A DNA stretch of 13,978 nucleotides from Bacteroidota bacterium. GTDB taxonomy: Bacteria; Bacteroidota; Bacteroidia; Bacteroidales; VadinHA17. Where the stretch lies: assembly GCA_030593185.1 (NCBI GenBank), contig JAUVHQ010000028.1:1-13978 (forward strand), written 5' to 3'. The notes under the pieces were generated by a model. The model was not told the DNA's origin, searched no databases, and worked only from the letters and a program-made list of their open reading frames with translations. Within the stretch, counting starts at the first letter, position 1; each line of letters begins with the position of its first letter. Of the stretch, positions 1 through 6,400 are shown piece by piece. Made by a program: the position numbers and the translations under genes.

Positions 1-422
1 AGTACATTATCTGATAGTTCCGGGAACTCTCCTCCTGACCTTATTTTTTCGTTATCTTCCTCACTGTTACCAAATGGTACTGATTCATGAGGAATATTGG
101 GGACCTGGATAAGCAGGTTATTAAGTTCAGTTTCAGTTTCAACAACCTCTTTATCAAGTTTCTTTATATCCTCCTTTAACTTTCCTGTTTTTTCTTTTGC
201 CAGGTTTGCTTCATCAATTCTTTTTTCCCTGAACAGATTCCCAATTTCTTTTGAAAGTTTGTTTAACTCAGATTTCTTTTTTTCGGTATCCTGCAATATT
301 TCTCTCCGTTTCTTATCATAATTGATTATCTGTCCAATAATCTCACCTGCATCAAAATTTTTAATTTTCAACAATTTTATTATTTCACCGGAGTCTTTTT
401 GGATACGTTTAATATTTAGCAT
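1..422 (-). CDS. serS: Seryl-tRNA synthetase, N-terminal part (runs off the window)
   Basis: SerRS charges tRNA-Ser with serine in the cytosol. Only about the first 140 codons are present; the class II catalytic core lies beyond position 1. The reading starts at ATG 422-420 (MLNIKRIQKDSGEI). It shows the family's N-terminal tRNA-binding arm: a long charged two-helix coiled coil at roughly residues 35-100, rich in K, E and L. This is followed by the conserved linker IPHESVPFGNSEEDN and then EKIRSGGEFPEL, which in SerRS leads into the catalytic domain. The gene follows rplU and rpmA on the same strand, a common Bacteroidota order. The 102-base gap from rpmA holds a terminator-like hairpin, so serS may be partly uncoupled from the ribosomal genes. 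I saw no TAnnTTTG box just upstream. Identity is inferred from the N-terminal domain alone, but the motif match is good. Confidence 0.88.
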   Translation of the reverse strand, partial: MLNIKRIQKDSGEIIKLLKIKNFDAGEIIGQIINYDKKRREILQDTEKKKSELNKLSKEIGNLFREKRIDEANLAKEKTGKLKEDIKKLDKEVVETETELNNLLIQVPNIPHESVPFGNSEEDNEKIRSGGEFPELSDNV

Positions 423-429
423 ATGAAAG

Positions 430-458
430 TTTTTATTTTTTAGTGTAAAAATAAAAAA
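430..458 (-). repeat. AT-only imperfect inverted repeat in the serS leader
   Basis: Two A/T arms (T-rich at 430-442, A-rich at 446-458) flank GTG and can pair over about 12 positions with one bulge, ending 8 bases before the serS start codon. On the minus strand the A-rich arm reads as the T-tract of the neighbouring terminator. A weak leader hairpin is possible. The composition is so AT-rich that chance cannot be excluded. Confidence 0.35.
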
Positions 459-499
459 CTCCTGATTATTTACAGCAAAAGCGGCAAATTGATCAGGAG
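450..499 (-). terminator. Rho-independent-type terminator after rpmA
   Basis: On the minus strand CTCCTGAT (499-492) is followed by its exact complement ATCAGGAG (466-459) and then a T-rich run TTTTTTATTTTT (458 downward). The stem is 8 bp with a roughly 25-base loop, longer than usual, so termination may be incomplete. It sits 26 bases after the rpmA stop and would end the rplU-rpmA transcript before serS. Confidence 0.6.
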
Positions 500-524
500 G
501 GTTTAACAGAAATATTTCAGTTTC

Positions 525-785
525 TTACTTTGACTCGGGTATTATAGAGACAAAAGATTTATTATTTTTTCTTTTTCTGAATTGAACATGCCCGTTAATA
601 AGAGCGAAAAGGGTATGGTCTTTCCCAATTCCAACATGTTCACCCGGATTGTGTTTGGTTCCTCTTTGTCTTACTATTATGTTACCTGCTTTGGCGAGCT
701 GACCTCCGTATAGCTTCACTCCCAGACGTTTACTTTCTGATTCTCTACCATTACGGGAACTTCCCATTCCTTTCTTGTGTGCCAT
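525..785 (-). CDS. rpmA: 50S ribosomal protein L27
   Basis: L27 is an 86-residue large-subunit protein whose flexible N-terminus reaches towards the peptidyl-transferase centre. The sequence begins MAHKKGMGSSRNGRESESKR and continues through the family signature GGQLAKAGNIIVRQRGTK and HVGIGKDHTLFAL, at the normal length. The N-terminus directly exposes AHKKG, so there is no sign of the cleavable N-terminal extension seen in Firmicutes L27. The gene lies 29 bases downstream of rplU on the same strand, the nearly universal rplU-rpmA pair, and is presumably co-transcribed from the rplU promoter. A terminator-like hairpin follows. Confidence 0.98.
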   Translation of the reverse strand: MAHKKGMGSSRNGRESESKRLGVKLYGGQLAKAGNIIVRQRGTKHNPGEHVGIGKDHTLFALINGHVQFRKRKNNKSFVSIIPESK

Positions 786-814
786 ATCTTTAAGCTTTAA
801 AAGTTATCTGATAA

Positions 815-1435
815 TTATTCTTTAGTTTTTTTTGAAGAAGTTGTCTTCTTCGTTGTTTTTTTCTTAGCGGTTGTTTTGCTTTGTGTCTTTTTAGCTGCTA
901 TTGTCGCCTTACTTCCGCTCTTTTTAGTTGTTGTGGTTTTTGTTTTATCAGCAGCCGGCTTTTTTGTTGCCGTGGTTGATTTCACAGCCTTTGTTGAAGC
1001 AGTTTTTGCTTTAGCTTCACTGCTTTTAGCAACGGGTTTTTTGGTACTTACAGCTTTTGGTACTGCTTTTTCTGCTGGTGCAGGTTTGGTTGTTTCTTTT
1101 TTCGCAACACTTTTCGTTGCTCCTTTTTCGATTATTTCATTAATAAGAATATGTGAAAGGTATTCGCGATGTCCTTTAAGTACCTTGTAACCTTTTCTCC
1201 TTTTTTTCTTAAATACTTTTACTGTATCTCCTCTCAGATGTTCAAGAATTTTACCTCTTATCAGGGCTCCCTTTACTACCGGCTCACCAACTTCTACTTT
1301 ATCATCATTATCAATAAGCAGTACCTTATCAAATTCAACCTCAGCCCCTTCTTCCCCATCAAGATGGTGGACAAATATCTTCTGGTCTTTTGTTACCTTG
1401 AATTGCTGACCGGCAACATCTACAATTGCGTACAT
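815..1435 (-). CDS. rplU: 50S ribosomal protein L21 with long lysine-rich C-terminal tail
   Basis: Residues 1-105 are a standard L21 (MYAIVDVAGQQFKV at the start, HHLDGEEG, then VKVFKKKRRKGYKVLKGHRE, the family signature that contacts 23S rRNA). Ordinary L21 proteins end near residue 100-105. Here the frame stays open for another 101 residues (106-206) made almost only of K, A, T, S and P, with 31 lysines and repeats such as TTKK, AKKK and TKKP. The tail resembles the C-terminal domain of histone H1 and bacterial histone-like proteins and is predicted to be disordered and nucleic-acid binding. The tail shares the frame with the core and has no internal stop, so it is part of the protein. The gene leads the rplU-rpmA(-serS) group and has a good promoter 41 bases upstream. 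The role of the tail is unknown; extra rRNA or DNA contact is inference. Confidence 0.95.
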   Translation of the reverse strand: MYAIVDVAGQQFKVTKDQKIFVHHLDGEEGAEVEFDKVLLIDNDDKVEVGEPVVKGALIRGKILEHLRGDTVKVFKKKRRKGYKVLKGHREYLSHILINEIIEKGATKSVAKKETTKPAPAEKAVPKAVSTKKPVAKSSEAKAKTASTKAVKSTTATKKPAADKTKTTTTKKSGSKATIAAKKTQSKTTAKKKTTKKTTSSKKTKE

Positions 1436-1475
1436 TCTTCTCTGTTTTACGTGTTTGTGTGCAAGAATTGGATTG

Positions 1476-1505
1476 CAAAAGTATAAAATTTAATTGAGAT
1501 ACAAA
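1476..1505 (-). promoter_or_regulatory. Promoter for rplU-rpmA
   Basis: On the minus strand TTTG (1505-1502) lies 18 bases before TACTTTTG (1483-1476). This fits the Bacteroidota housekeeping promoter (TTTG, about 19 bases, TAnnTTTG). Transcription would start near 1469, giving a leader of about 34 bases before the rplU ATG at 1435. The same -7 octamer TACTTTTG occurs before clpP. Confidence 0.7.
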
Positions 1506-1638
1506 TTTTTTATGTTTATTAATTTTTTGAATTTTGAATTTTAACCATTTTAGTCATTTTTTTTGTTTCTGTTCTCAGATTTTTATTTCCAATAACGCAG
1601 GATGAAACGGTTGTATTTCTGATTGAGCTCTTCATTCT

Positions 1639-1678
1639 TTACACCGCAACACTGCCTCACTGCAACACAGCATCACTA
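1639..1678. repeat. Degenerate octamer tandem repeat, five units
   Basis: Five consecutive 8-base blocks can be read: TTACACCG, CAACACTG, CCTCACTG, CAACACAG, CATCACTA. The consensus is about CAaCACtG, with CAC at a fixed position in every unit. It lies in the 365-base gap between the divergent rplU and DUF151 genes, where I see no convincing reading frame. Function unknown. Confidence 0.5.
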
Positions 1679-1737
1679 AATTAATTCACACATTCTTTTT
1701 TTTCATCATTAAAAATCGTATAATGTTTAATTACTTA

Positions 1738-1745
1738 TATATTTG
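1738..1745 (+). promoter_or_regulatory. Possible -7 box for the DUF151-nupC operon
   Basis: TATATTTG matches the Bacteroidota -7 consensus TAnnTTTG and would place a start near 1752, about 49 bases before the ATG at 1801. No clear TTTG lies 19-20 bases upstream, so support is moderate. Confidence 0.45.
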
Positions 1746-1764
1746 TAACAGGTACGAACAAAGC

Positions 1765-1800
1765 AGAAGGTTTTAGAAACCACCTTTTTTCAGAGAAGGT
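1765..1800 (+). promoter_or_regulatory. Leader with alternative stems and a decisive RBS
   Basis: AGAAGGT occurs twice, at 1765-1771 and at 1794-1800, the second directly abutting the ATG as a Shine-Dalgarno-like sequence. Between them, ACCTT (1782-1786) can pair with either AAGGT copy. GGTTT (1769-1773) with AAACC (1777-1781), followed by ACCTTTTTT, is a further small terminator-like hairpin. The stems are short, so a switch is only a possibility. Confidence 0.3.
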
Positions 1801-2409
1801 ATGAAGCGTATAAAATTAAATGTATTAGGAATATCATATAGTCAGACTCAATCGGGTGCTTATGCCCTTGTACTGACTGAAGAAGAAGGTGAACGACGGA
1901 TCCCTATTATTATTGGCGGGTTTGAAGCACAGGCAATTGCCATTCAACTGGAAGGACTGACGCCCCCAAGACCATTAACACATGATCTATTTCATAATTT
2001 TGCCAGTGCATTCGGGATTTCTATTCGTGAAGTTGAAATTTACCGGCTGGAGGAGGGGGTTTTCTATGCTAAATTAATTTGCAGAAACGGTGGCAGAGAG
2101 ATAACAATTGATGCCCGTACATCTGATGCAATAGCCCTAGCTTTAAGATTTAAATGTCCTATTTATACAAATGAAGATATTATGACCAAGTCGGGTATTG
2201 TGTTAGATGTGAACAGCGAAATTGAAAAGGGAAATTTTACGGAAAGTTATAAGGAGGAGAAATACCAGGAAAAGACTAAACCAACTTCTGAACTGAAAAA
2301 ACTTTCAGTTAAAGAGTTGAAAAAACTTCTTAACGAGTCGATAGAAAAAGAGAATTACGAAAAAGCTTCATTTATTAGGGATGAATTAAAACGAAGGAAA
2401 CAAGAATAA
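1801..2409 (+). CDS. Bifunctional nuclease family protein (DUF151) with C-terminal UVR motif
   Basis: This 202-residue protein has two parts. Residues about 4-135 form a DUF151 domain, the family named after a plant nuclease with RNase and DNase activity; its motifs here are IPIIIGGFEAQAIAIQLEG (34-52), PPRPLTHDLF (55-64) and DARTSDAIALALR (104-116). After a charged linker, residues about 167-200 form a UVR helix pair (KELKKLLNESIEKENYEKA..IRDELKRR). UVR is the UvrB-UvrC interaction motif also found in McsA-type adaptors. The start at 1801 is preceded directly by AGAAGGT. The gene ends 11 bases before nupC on the same strand, so they are very likely one transcript. DUF151+UVR is a recurrent Bacteroidota arrangement. 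Nuclease activity in this lineage is assigned by family only; the physiological substrate is not known to me. Confidence 0.88.
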   Translation: MKRIKLNVLGISYSQTQSGAYALVLTEEEGERRIPIIIGGFEAQAIAIQLEGLTPPRPLTHDLFHNFASAFGISIREVEIYRLEEGVFYAKLICRNGGREITIDARTSDAIALALRFKCPIYTNEDIMTKSGIVLDVNSEIEKGNFTESYKEEKYQEKTKPTSELKKLSVKELKKLLNESIEKENYEKASFIRDELKRRKQE

Positions 2410-2420
2410 AACTGATTTAG

Positions 2421-3926
2421 ATGAAAAAATACTTATTGGTTATCCTGCCTCTTTTTTTTATTACCACAATTTCCGGATTAACAACTACACAAGATTCAAT
2501 AAAAACGATTCAGACAGAAGATCAGCAATTATCAGATTCTGTTGCTGATGAAGTTATTTTGCCGCAATTATCTGGGGATTCCGGTCTGCTTGATAGTGAA
2601 ACAAACCAGGTGGTTCCGGTAAAACCTTCTTTTGAATTTAACCTGCTTGCTATGTTGAGGGGGATGTTCGGATTATTGGTAATTGTTGCGATAGCTTTTG
2701 CTTTTAGTACCAATCGTAAAGCGGTTTCATGGAGGGTAGTGGTTACGGGTCTTGCGATCCAGGTTGTTCTTGCTGCAGGTATACTCTATGTGCCGGTGAT
2801 ACGTCTTATTTTTGAATTTGTCGGTAAAATATTCGTAAAAATACTGGATTTTACTAAAGTTGGAAGTGAATTTTTGTTTGGTGAATTTCTGGATTTGGAC
2901 AAATACGGAATGATCTTTGCATTTCAGATCCTCCCAACAATTATATTCTTCTCGGCACTTACCTCGGTATTGTTTTATTATGGCATAATTCAAAAGATTG
3001 TTTATGGTCTGGCATGGGTGATGACAAAAATAATGAAGTTGTCAGGTGCTGAAAGCCTCTCAGTTGCGGGAAATATATTCCTTGGACAGACTGAATCACC
3101 CCTGATGATCAAGGAATATCTGCCTAAAATGAACCGTTCGGAAATGTTGCTGGTAATGACCGGTGGAATGGCAACACTCGCGGGAGGGGTTTTGGCTGCG
3201 TATATCGGATTCCTGGGAGGGAGTGATCCTGTTCAGCGGCTGATATTTGCAAAACATCTCCTTGCAGCTTCAGTGATGGCCGCACCAGGAGCAATTGTAA
3301 TTTCAAAAGTACTGGTTCCACAAACTGAAGATGTAGGGGAAGATGTTGAAATTTCAAGGGATAAGGTCGGAAGCAATGTTTTGGATGCGGTATCGAACGG
3401 AACTTCCCAGGGCCTCAGGCTTGCTGTGAATGTTGCTGCAATGTTACTGGTGTTTCTTGCGTTTATTGCCCTTTTCAATTTTGTACTGATGAAGGTCGGA
3501 GGCTGGACAAATTTAAATGAGATCATTGCTGAAAAGACTAATGGACAGTTTGACGAATTATCGTTGCAATTTGTTCTGGGATATATATTCTCACCGGTGA
3601 TGTGGCTAATCGGAGTGCCGGGAGAAGATATGACGCTTATGGGAAGACTGCTTGGAGAAAAGATAATTATGACAGAATTTGTGGGATATATAAGTCTGGC
3701 AGATTTGAAAAACCTGGGTGTCCTCTCTAATAAATCAATAATAATGGCTACTTACATGCTTTGCGGTTTTGCAAATTTTGCATCAATAGGGATACAAATT
3801 GGTGGCATCGGATCACTTGCCCCTAATCAGCGGGTTTTATTATCAAAATTTGGCATGCGGGCCCTTCTTGCAGGTACGCTTGCATCATTATTATCTGCTA
3901 CAATTGTTGGAACTATAATGAGTTGA
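2421..3926 (+). CDS. nupC: Concentrative nucleoside transporter (NupC/CNT family)
   Basis: CNT proteins import nucleosides across the inner membrane with Na+ or H+. The family core begins near residue 72 and shows the substrate-site motif GQTES (222-226; Q223, T224, E225), the segment GVPGEDMTLMG..TEFVGY (E419) and CGFANFASIG with N452 and S455. These correspond to the nucleoside- and cation-contacting residues of the Vibrio CNT structure. Many hydrophobic segments span 72-500. Unlike E. coli NupC, there is an N-terminal extension: a signal-like hydrophobic stretch (residues 3-20, MKKYLLVILPLFFITT) and about 50 polar, acidic residues before the first core helix. The gene lies 11 bases after the DUF151 gene and upstream of thyA and folA, consistent with feeding nucleoside salvage. 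The exact substrate (pyrimidine versus broad range) cannot be read from the sequence. Confidence 0.93.
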   Translation: MKKYLLVILPLFFITTISGLTTTQDSIKTIQTEDQQLSDSVADEVILPQLSGDSGLLDSETNQVVPVKPSFEFNLLAMLRGMFGLLVIVAIAFAFSTNRKAVSWRVVVTGLAIQVVLAAGILYVPVIRLIFEFVGKIFVKILDFTKVGSEFLFGEFLDLDKYGMIFAFQILPTIIFFSALTSVLFYYGIIQKIVYGLAWVMTKIMKLSGAESLSVAGNIFLGQTESPLMIKEYLPKMNRSEMLLVMTGGMATLAGGVLAAYIGFLGGSDPVQRLIFAKHLLAASVMAAPGAIVISKVLVPQTEDVGEDVEISRDKVGSNVLDAVSNGTSQGLRLAVNVAAMLLVFLAFIALFNFVLMKVGGWTNLNEIIAEKTNGQFDELSLQFVLGYIFSPVMWLIGVPGEDMTLMGRLLGEKIIMTEFVGYISLADLKNLGVLSNKSIIMATYMLCGFANFASIGIQIGGIGSLAPNQRVLLSKFGMRALLAGTLASLLSATIVGTIMS

Positions 3927-3978
3927 TCTAAATAGAAATTATTATTTAAAATGACATATAAAGTCAAAAGAATAAGTT

Positions 3979-4048
3979 CATATGAAGGCTGAAAGGTTAA
4001 TATGTGCACTTTGAAACCTTAGCCTTAGCCTTTATTTATAAGAATGAT
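3979..4048 (+). repeat. CTAAGG-hexamer hairpin element, copy 1
   Basis: The left arm AAGGCTGAAAGGTT (3985-3998) faces the right arm AACCTTAGCCTTAGCCTT (4015-4032) across a 16-base loop. The right arm holds two CCTTAG hexamer units. The right arm and its downstream flank (4017-4048) match copy 2 near 12702-12738 on the minus strand almost base for base, apart from one extra hexamer unit in copy 2, one indel and one substitution. The left flank TATGAAGGCT (3981-3990) also has a counterpart. The element begins about 50 bases after the nupC stop, in the 200-base gap before the dehydrogenase gene. Confidence 0.7.
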
Positions 4049-4126
4049 ATAACTTATTATTAATCAACGAAGTTAAATCCCGATACATAAATATATCAAC
4101 GGACTACTAACTAAAACGGGCAAATT

Positions 4127-5257
4127 ATGGGGAAAAAGAAAGTTGTTGTACTTGGCGCCGGACTTGTTGGTAATGCTATTGCTATTGATTTAAGTAAAAA
4201 ATTTGATGTAACAGCTGTTGATGTTTTGGAAGAACCCCTGCAGAAATTAAGCCGGGAACATGGAATAAAAATAAAACGGACTGATCTTTCCACAAAAGAA
4301 AAAGTGGCTGAAGCAGTAGATGGTTTTGACCTTGTAATTGGTGCTGTTCCCGGGTTTATGGGATACAATACAGTGAAAAATGTTATTTTTGCCGGAAAAA
4401 ATATTGTTGATATCTCATTCTTTCCTGAAGACCCTTTTAAGCTGGAAAAATTGGCTAAAGAAAAAAAGGTTTCAGTGGTAATAGATGCAGGAGTTGCCCC
4501 AGGTATGGGAAATGTTATTTTAGGGTATTATTATGCATCTGTTGAGGTTATAAAATATGAATGTCTTGTTGGAGGATTACCGGTAATCAGGGAATGGCCG
4601 TTTGAATATAAAGCCGTTTTTTCACCTGTTGATGTGATTGAAGAATATGTACGCCCTGCACGGTACGTTGAAAATGGAGGACTTGTTGTAAGAGAAGCCC
4701 TGTCTGATACCGAACTGGTGTATTTTGATAAAGTCGGAACCCTGGAATCCTGGAATTCAGATGGACTGCGTACACTTTTGAAAACAATAAAAATCCCGGA
4801 TATGATTGAAAAAACCCTGAGATACCCGGGAACAGTGGAATATTTAAGAGTGCTTCGTGAAACCGGCTTCTTTTCATATGAGGAAGTAGATGTCCGGGGT
4901 AAGAAAATACGCCCGGTTGACCTGACTGCCAGCCTGCTTTTCCCTAAATGGAAGCTTAGACCCGGAGAAGAAGATTTTACGGTTATGCGGGTTACTATCG
5001 ACGGGAAAAAAGAAGGGAAATATTATACATGGGTTTATGACCTCTACGATAGGTACAACAAAGAAACAGGAACATTGTCAATGGCAAGAACAACAGGATA
5101 TACCTGTACTGCTATTGCAAACCTATTGCTGGAAGGGAAATTTAGCAAAATTGGAATAAATCCACCTGAATATGTTGGAGAAGGAAAGAAGAATTTTGAA
5201 TATATTCTGAATTATCTCGAAGAAAGAGATGTCCGGTATAATGTAAAAATTTTGTAA
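4127..5257 (+). CDS. Saccharopine dehydrogenase-family oxidoreductase, possibly lysine 6-dehydrogenase-like
   Basis: This 376-residue cytosolic enzyme starts with a Rossmann fold: VVVLGAGLVG holds GxGxxG at G10, G12 and G15, and an acidic residue ends strand 2 (D32), which usually favours NAD over NADP. Family landmarks follow: GAVPGFMGYNTVKN (72-85), NIVDISFFPEDP (92-103) and IDAGVAPGMGN (119-129). The remainder fits the C-terminal catalytic domain. Length and motifs resemble single-domain saccharopine reductases and L-lysine 6-dehydrogenases, which interconvert saccharopine or lysine with aminoadipate semialdehyde. I cannot tell which reaction applies. No other lysine-metabolism gene is nearby; its neighbours handle nucleosides, so it may simply sit within this block. 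The start at ATG 4127 gives the GxGxxG its normal position. It has its own 200-base upstream gap carrying the copy 1 repeat, and I see no clear promoter box. Confidence 0.83.
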   Translation: MGKKKVVVLGAGLVGNAIAIDLSKKFDVTAVDVLEEPLQKLSREHGIKIKRTDLSTKEKVAEAVDGFDLVIGAVPGFMGYNTVKNVIFAGKNIVDISFFPEDPFKLEKLAKEKKVSVVIDAGVAPGMGNVILGYYYASVEVIKYECLVGGLPVIREWPFEYKAVFSPVDVIEEYVRPARYVENGGLVVREALSDTELVYFDKVGTLESWNSDGLRTLLKTIKIPDMIEKTLRYPGTVEYLRVLRETGFFSYEEVDVRGKKIRPVDLTASLLFPKWKLRPGEEDFTVMRVTIDGKKEGKYYTWVYDLYDRYNKETGTLSMARTTGYTCTAIANLLLEGKFSKIGINPPEYVGEGKKNFEYILNYLEERDVRYNVKIL

Positions 5258-5335
5258 CATTTAAAATATAAGAACATAGCTTAGCAAATTAATTAGAAAA
5301 ACAATATTTGATTTAATATTATACTAATTTTAGTT

Positions 5336-5415
5336 ATTCGTAAAGGCTGAGGCTTACAAGGCGAATACCAGTATGCCGGCAATATACCGGAATATGTAAT
5401 CGAAAATATTTCCGG
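5336..5415 (+). repeat. Intergenic inverted repeats, including a degenerate relative of the hexamer element
   Basis: The 316-base gap between the dehydrogenase and thyA holds three things: TAAAGGCTGAGGCTTA (5341-5356), which matches the hexamer element's TAAAGGCTAAGGCTAA at 14 of 16 positions; TATTCG and CGAATA enclosing it (near 5336 and 5362-5367); and a hairpin of CCGGAATAT (5387-5395) with ATATTTCCGG (5406-5415), 9 bp with one bulged T and a 10-base loop. The hairpin has no T-run after it, so it is not a standard terminator. Confidence 0.45.
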
Positions 5416-5501
5416 ATGGATCCACTCAATAATCTTGAAATAAGTTTAAAAGTTGTGAATGGATAAATTACCCACTGCTGTTTTAACAGTTGAATATTTG
5501 T

Positions 5502-5509
5502 TATTTTTG
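5502..5509 (+). promoter_or_regulatory. Possible -7 box for thyA
   Basis: TATTTTTG fits TAnnTTTG and lies 64 bases before the thyA ATG. A small palindrome CTGTTTTAACAG (5478-5489) lies where the -33 element would be, instead of a clear TTTG. Support is weak to moderate. Confidence 0.35.
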
Positions 5510-5573
5510 GTCAGTAAAAGTATATATTACCTGTTGATCAATAGATGAATAATGATGTAACAATGAGACTGTT

Positions 5574-6368
5574 ATGAAACAATACCTGGAACTCTTAGAT
5601 TATGTGGTAAAAAAAGGATCGGAAAAGCAAGACCGGACAGGGACAGGTACGCTTAGTGTGTTCGGATACCAGATGCGTTTTAACCTTCAGGATGGTTTTC
5701 CGGTATTAACTACTAAAAAACTACATCTGAAGTCAATAATTCATGAATTATTATGGTTCCTGGATGGGAATACAAATACAAAATATCTGAACGATCATGG
5801 TGTAAAGATTTGGAATGAATGGGCTGATGAGAAAGGTGATCTCGGGCATATTTATGGATACCAGTGGAGATCGTGGCCGACAACAGATGGAAAATTTATT
5901 GATCAGATAAGTAATGTAATTAATTCGATCAGGGAAAATCCTGATTCGAGAAGACATATAGTTAGTGCATGGAATGTTGGGGACCTTGATAAAATGGCCC
6001 TTCATCCATGTCATATCCTTATTCAGTTTTGGGTAAACAAGGGCGGATTATCATGCCAGCTTTATCAGCGCAGTGCGGATATTTTTCTTGGCGTGCCTTT
6101 TAATATCGCCTCTTATTCACTATTAACCATGATGATTGCACAATCAACCGGTTTACAGCCCCGTGAATTTATCCATACCCTGGGTGATGCGCATATTTAT
6201 CATAACCATATCGACCAGGTAAAACAGCAACTCACTCGTGATCCGTTCCCATTACCACAAATGAAACTGAATCCTGAACGGAAAAATATTTTTGATTTTG
6301 AGTATGATGACTTTGAGCTTGTTAACTATCAGGCTCATCCTCATATCAAGGGAAAAATTTCAGTGTAG
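5574..6368 (+). CDS. thyA: Thymidylate synthase
   Basis: ThyA methylates dUMP to dTMP using 5,10-methylenetetrahydrofolate, releasing dihydrofolate. At 264 residues it has exactly the E. coli length. The catalytic nucleophile is C146 in LHPCHILIQFWV. Other landmarks are RTGTGTLSVFGYQMRF (21-36) with the phosphate-binding arginine, WFLDGNTNT, the DSRRHIVSAWN loop (124-134), and QLYQRSADIFLGVPFNIASY, which carries the dUMP-binding residues. It is complete and in frame. A 10-codon upstream ORF (5545-5577) ends in an ATGA overlap with the start codon. folA follows on the same strand after a 373-base repeat-filled gap; the pair is functionally linked because DHFR recycles ThyA's dihydrofolate. Confidence 0.98.
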   Translation: MKQYLELLDYVVKKGSEKQDRTGTGTLSVFGYQMRFNLQDGFPVLTTKKLHLKSIIHELLWFLDGNTNTKYLNDHGVKIWNEWADEKGDLGHIYGYQWRSWPTTDGKFIDQISNVINSIRENPDSRRHIVSAWNVGDLDKMALHPCHILIQFWVNKGGLSCQLYQRSADIFLGVPFNIASYSLLTMMIAQSTGLQPREFIHTLGDAHIYHNHIDQVKQQLTRDPFPLPQMKLNPERKNIFDFEYDDFELVNYQAHPHIKGKISV

Positions 6369-6400
6369 AGTCAGTGGCGAAGATAAAAGATAAAAGATAA

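Noticed and set aside
876..1190. Plus-strand hydrophobic open frame of 104 codons
   Set aside because: It is the antisense of the lysine-rich rplU tail; AAA/AAG and GCA runs read backwards give Phe, Leu and Val. The real gene on minus has a clear L21 domain.
5478..5489. CTGTTTTAACAG palindrome as an operator for thyA
   Set aside because: A 5-bp arm in AT-rich DNA is expected by chance, and no second copy was noticed at other genes.
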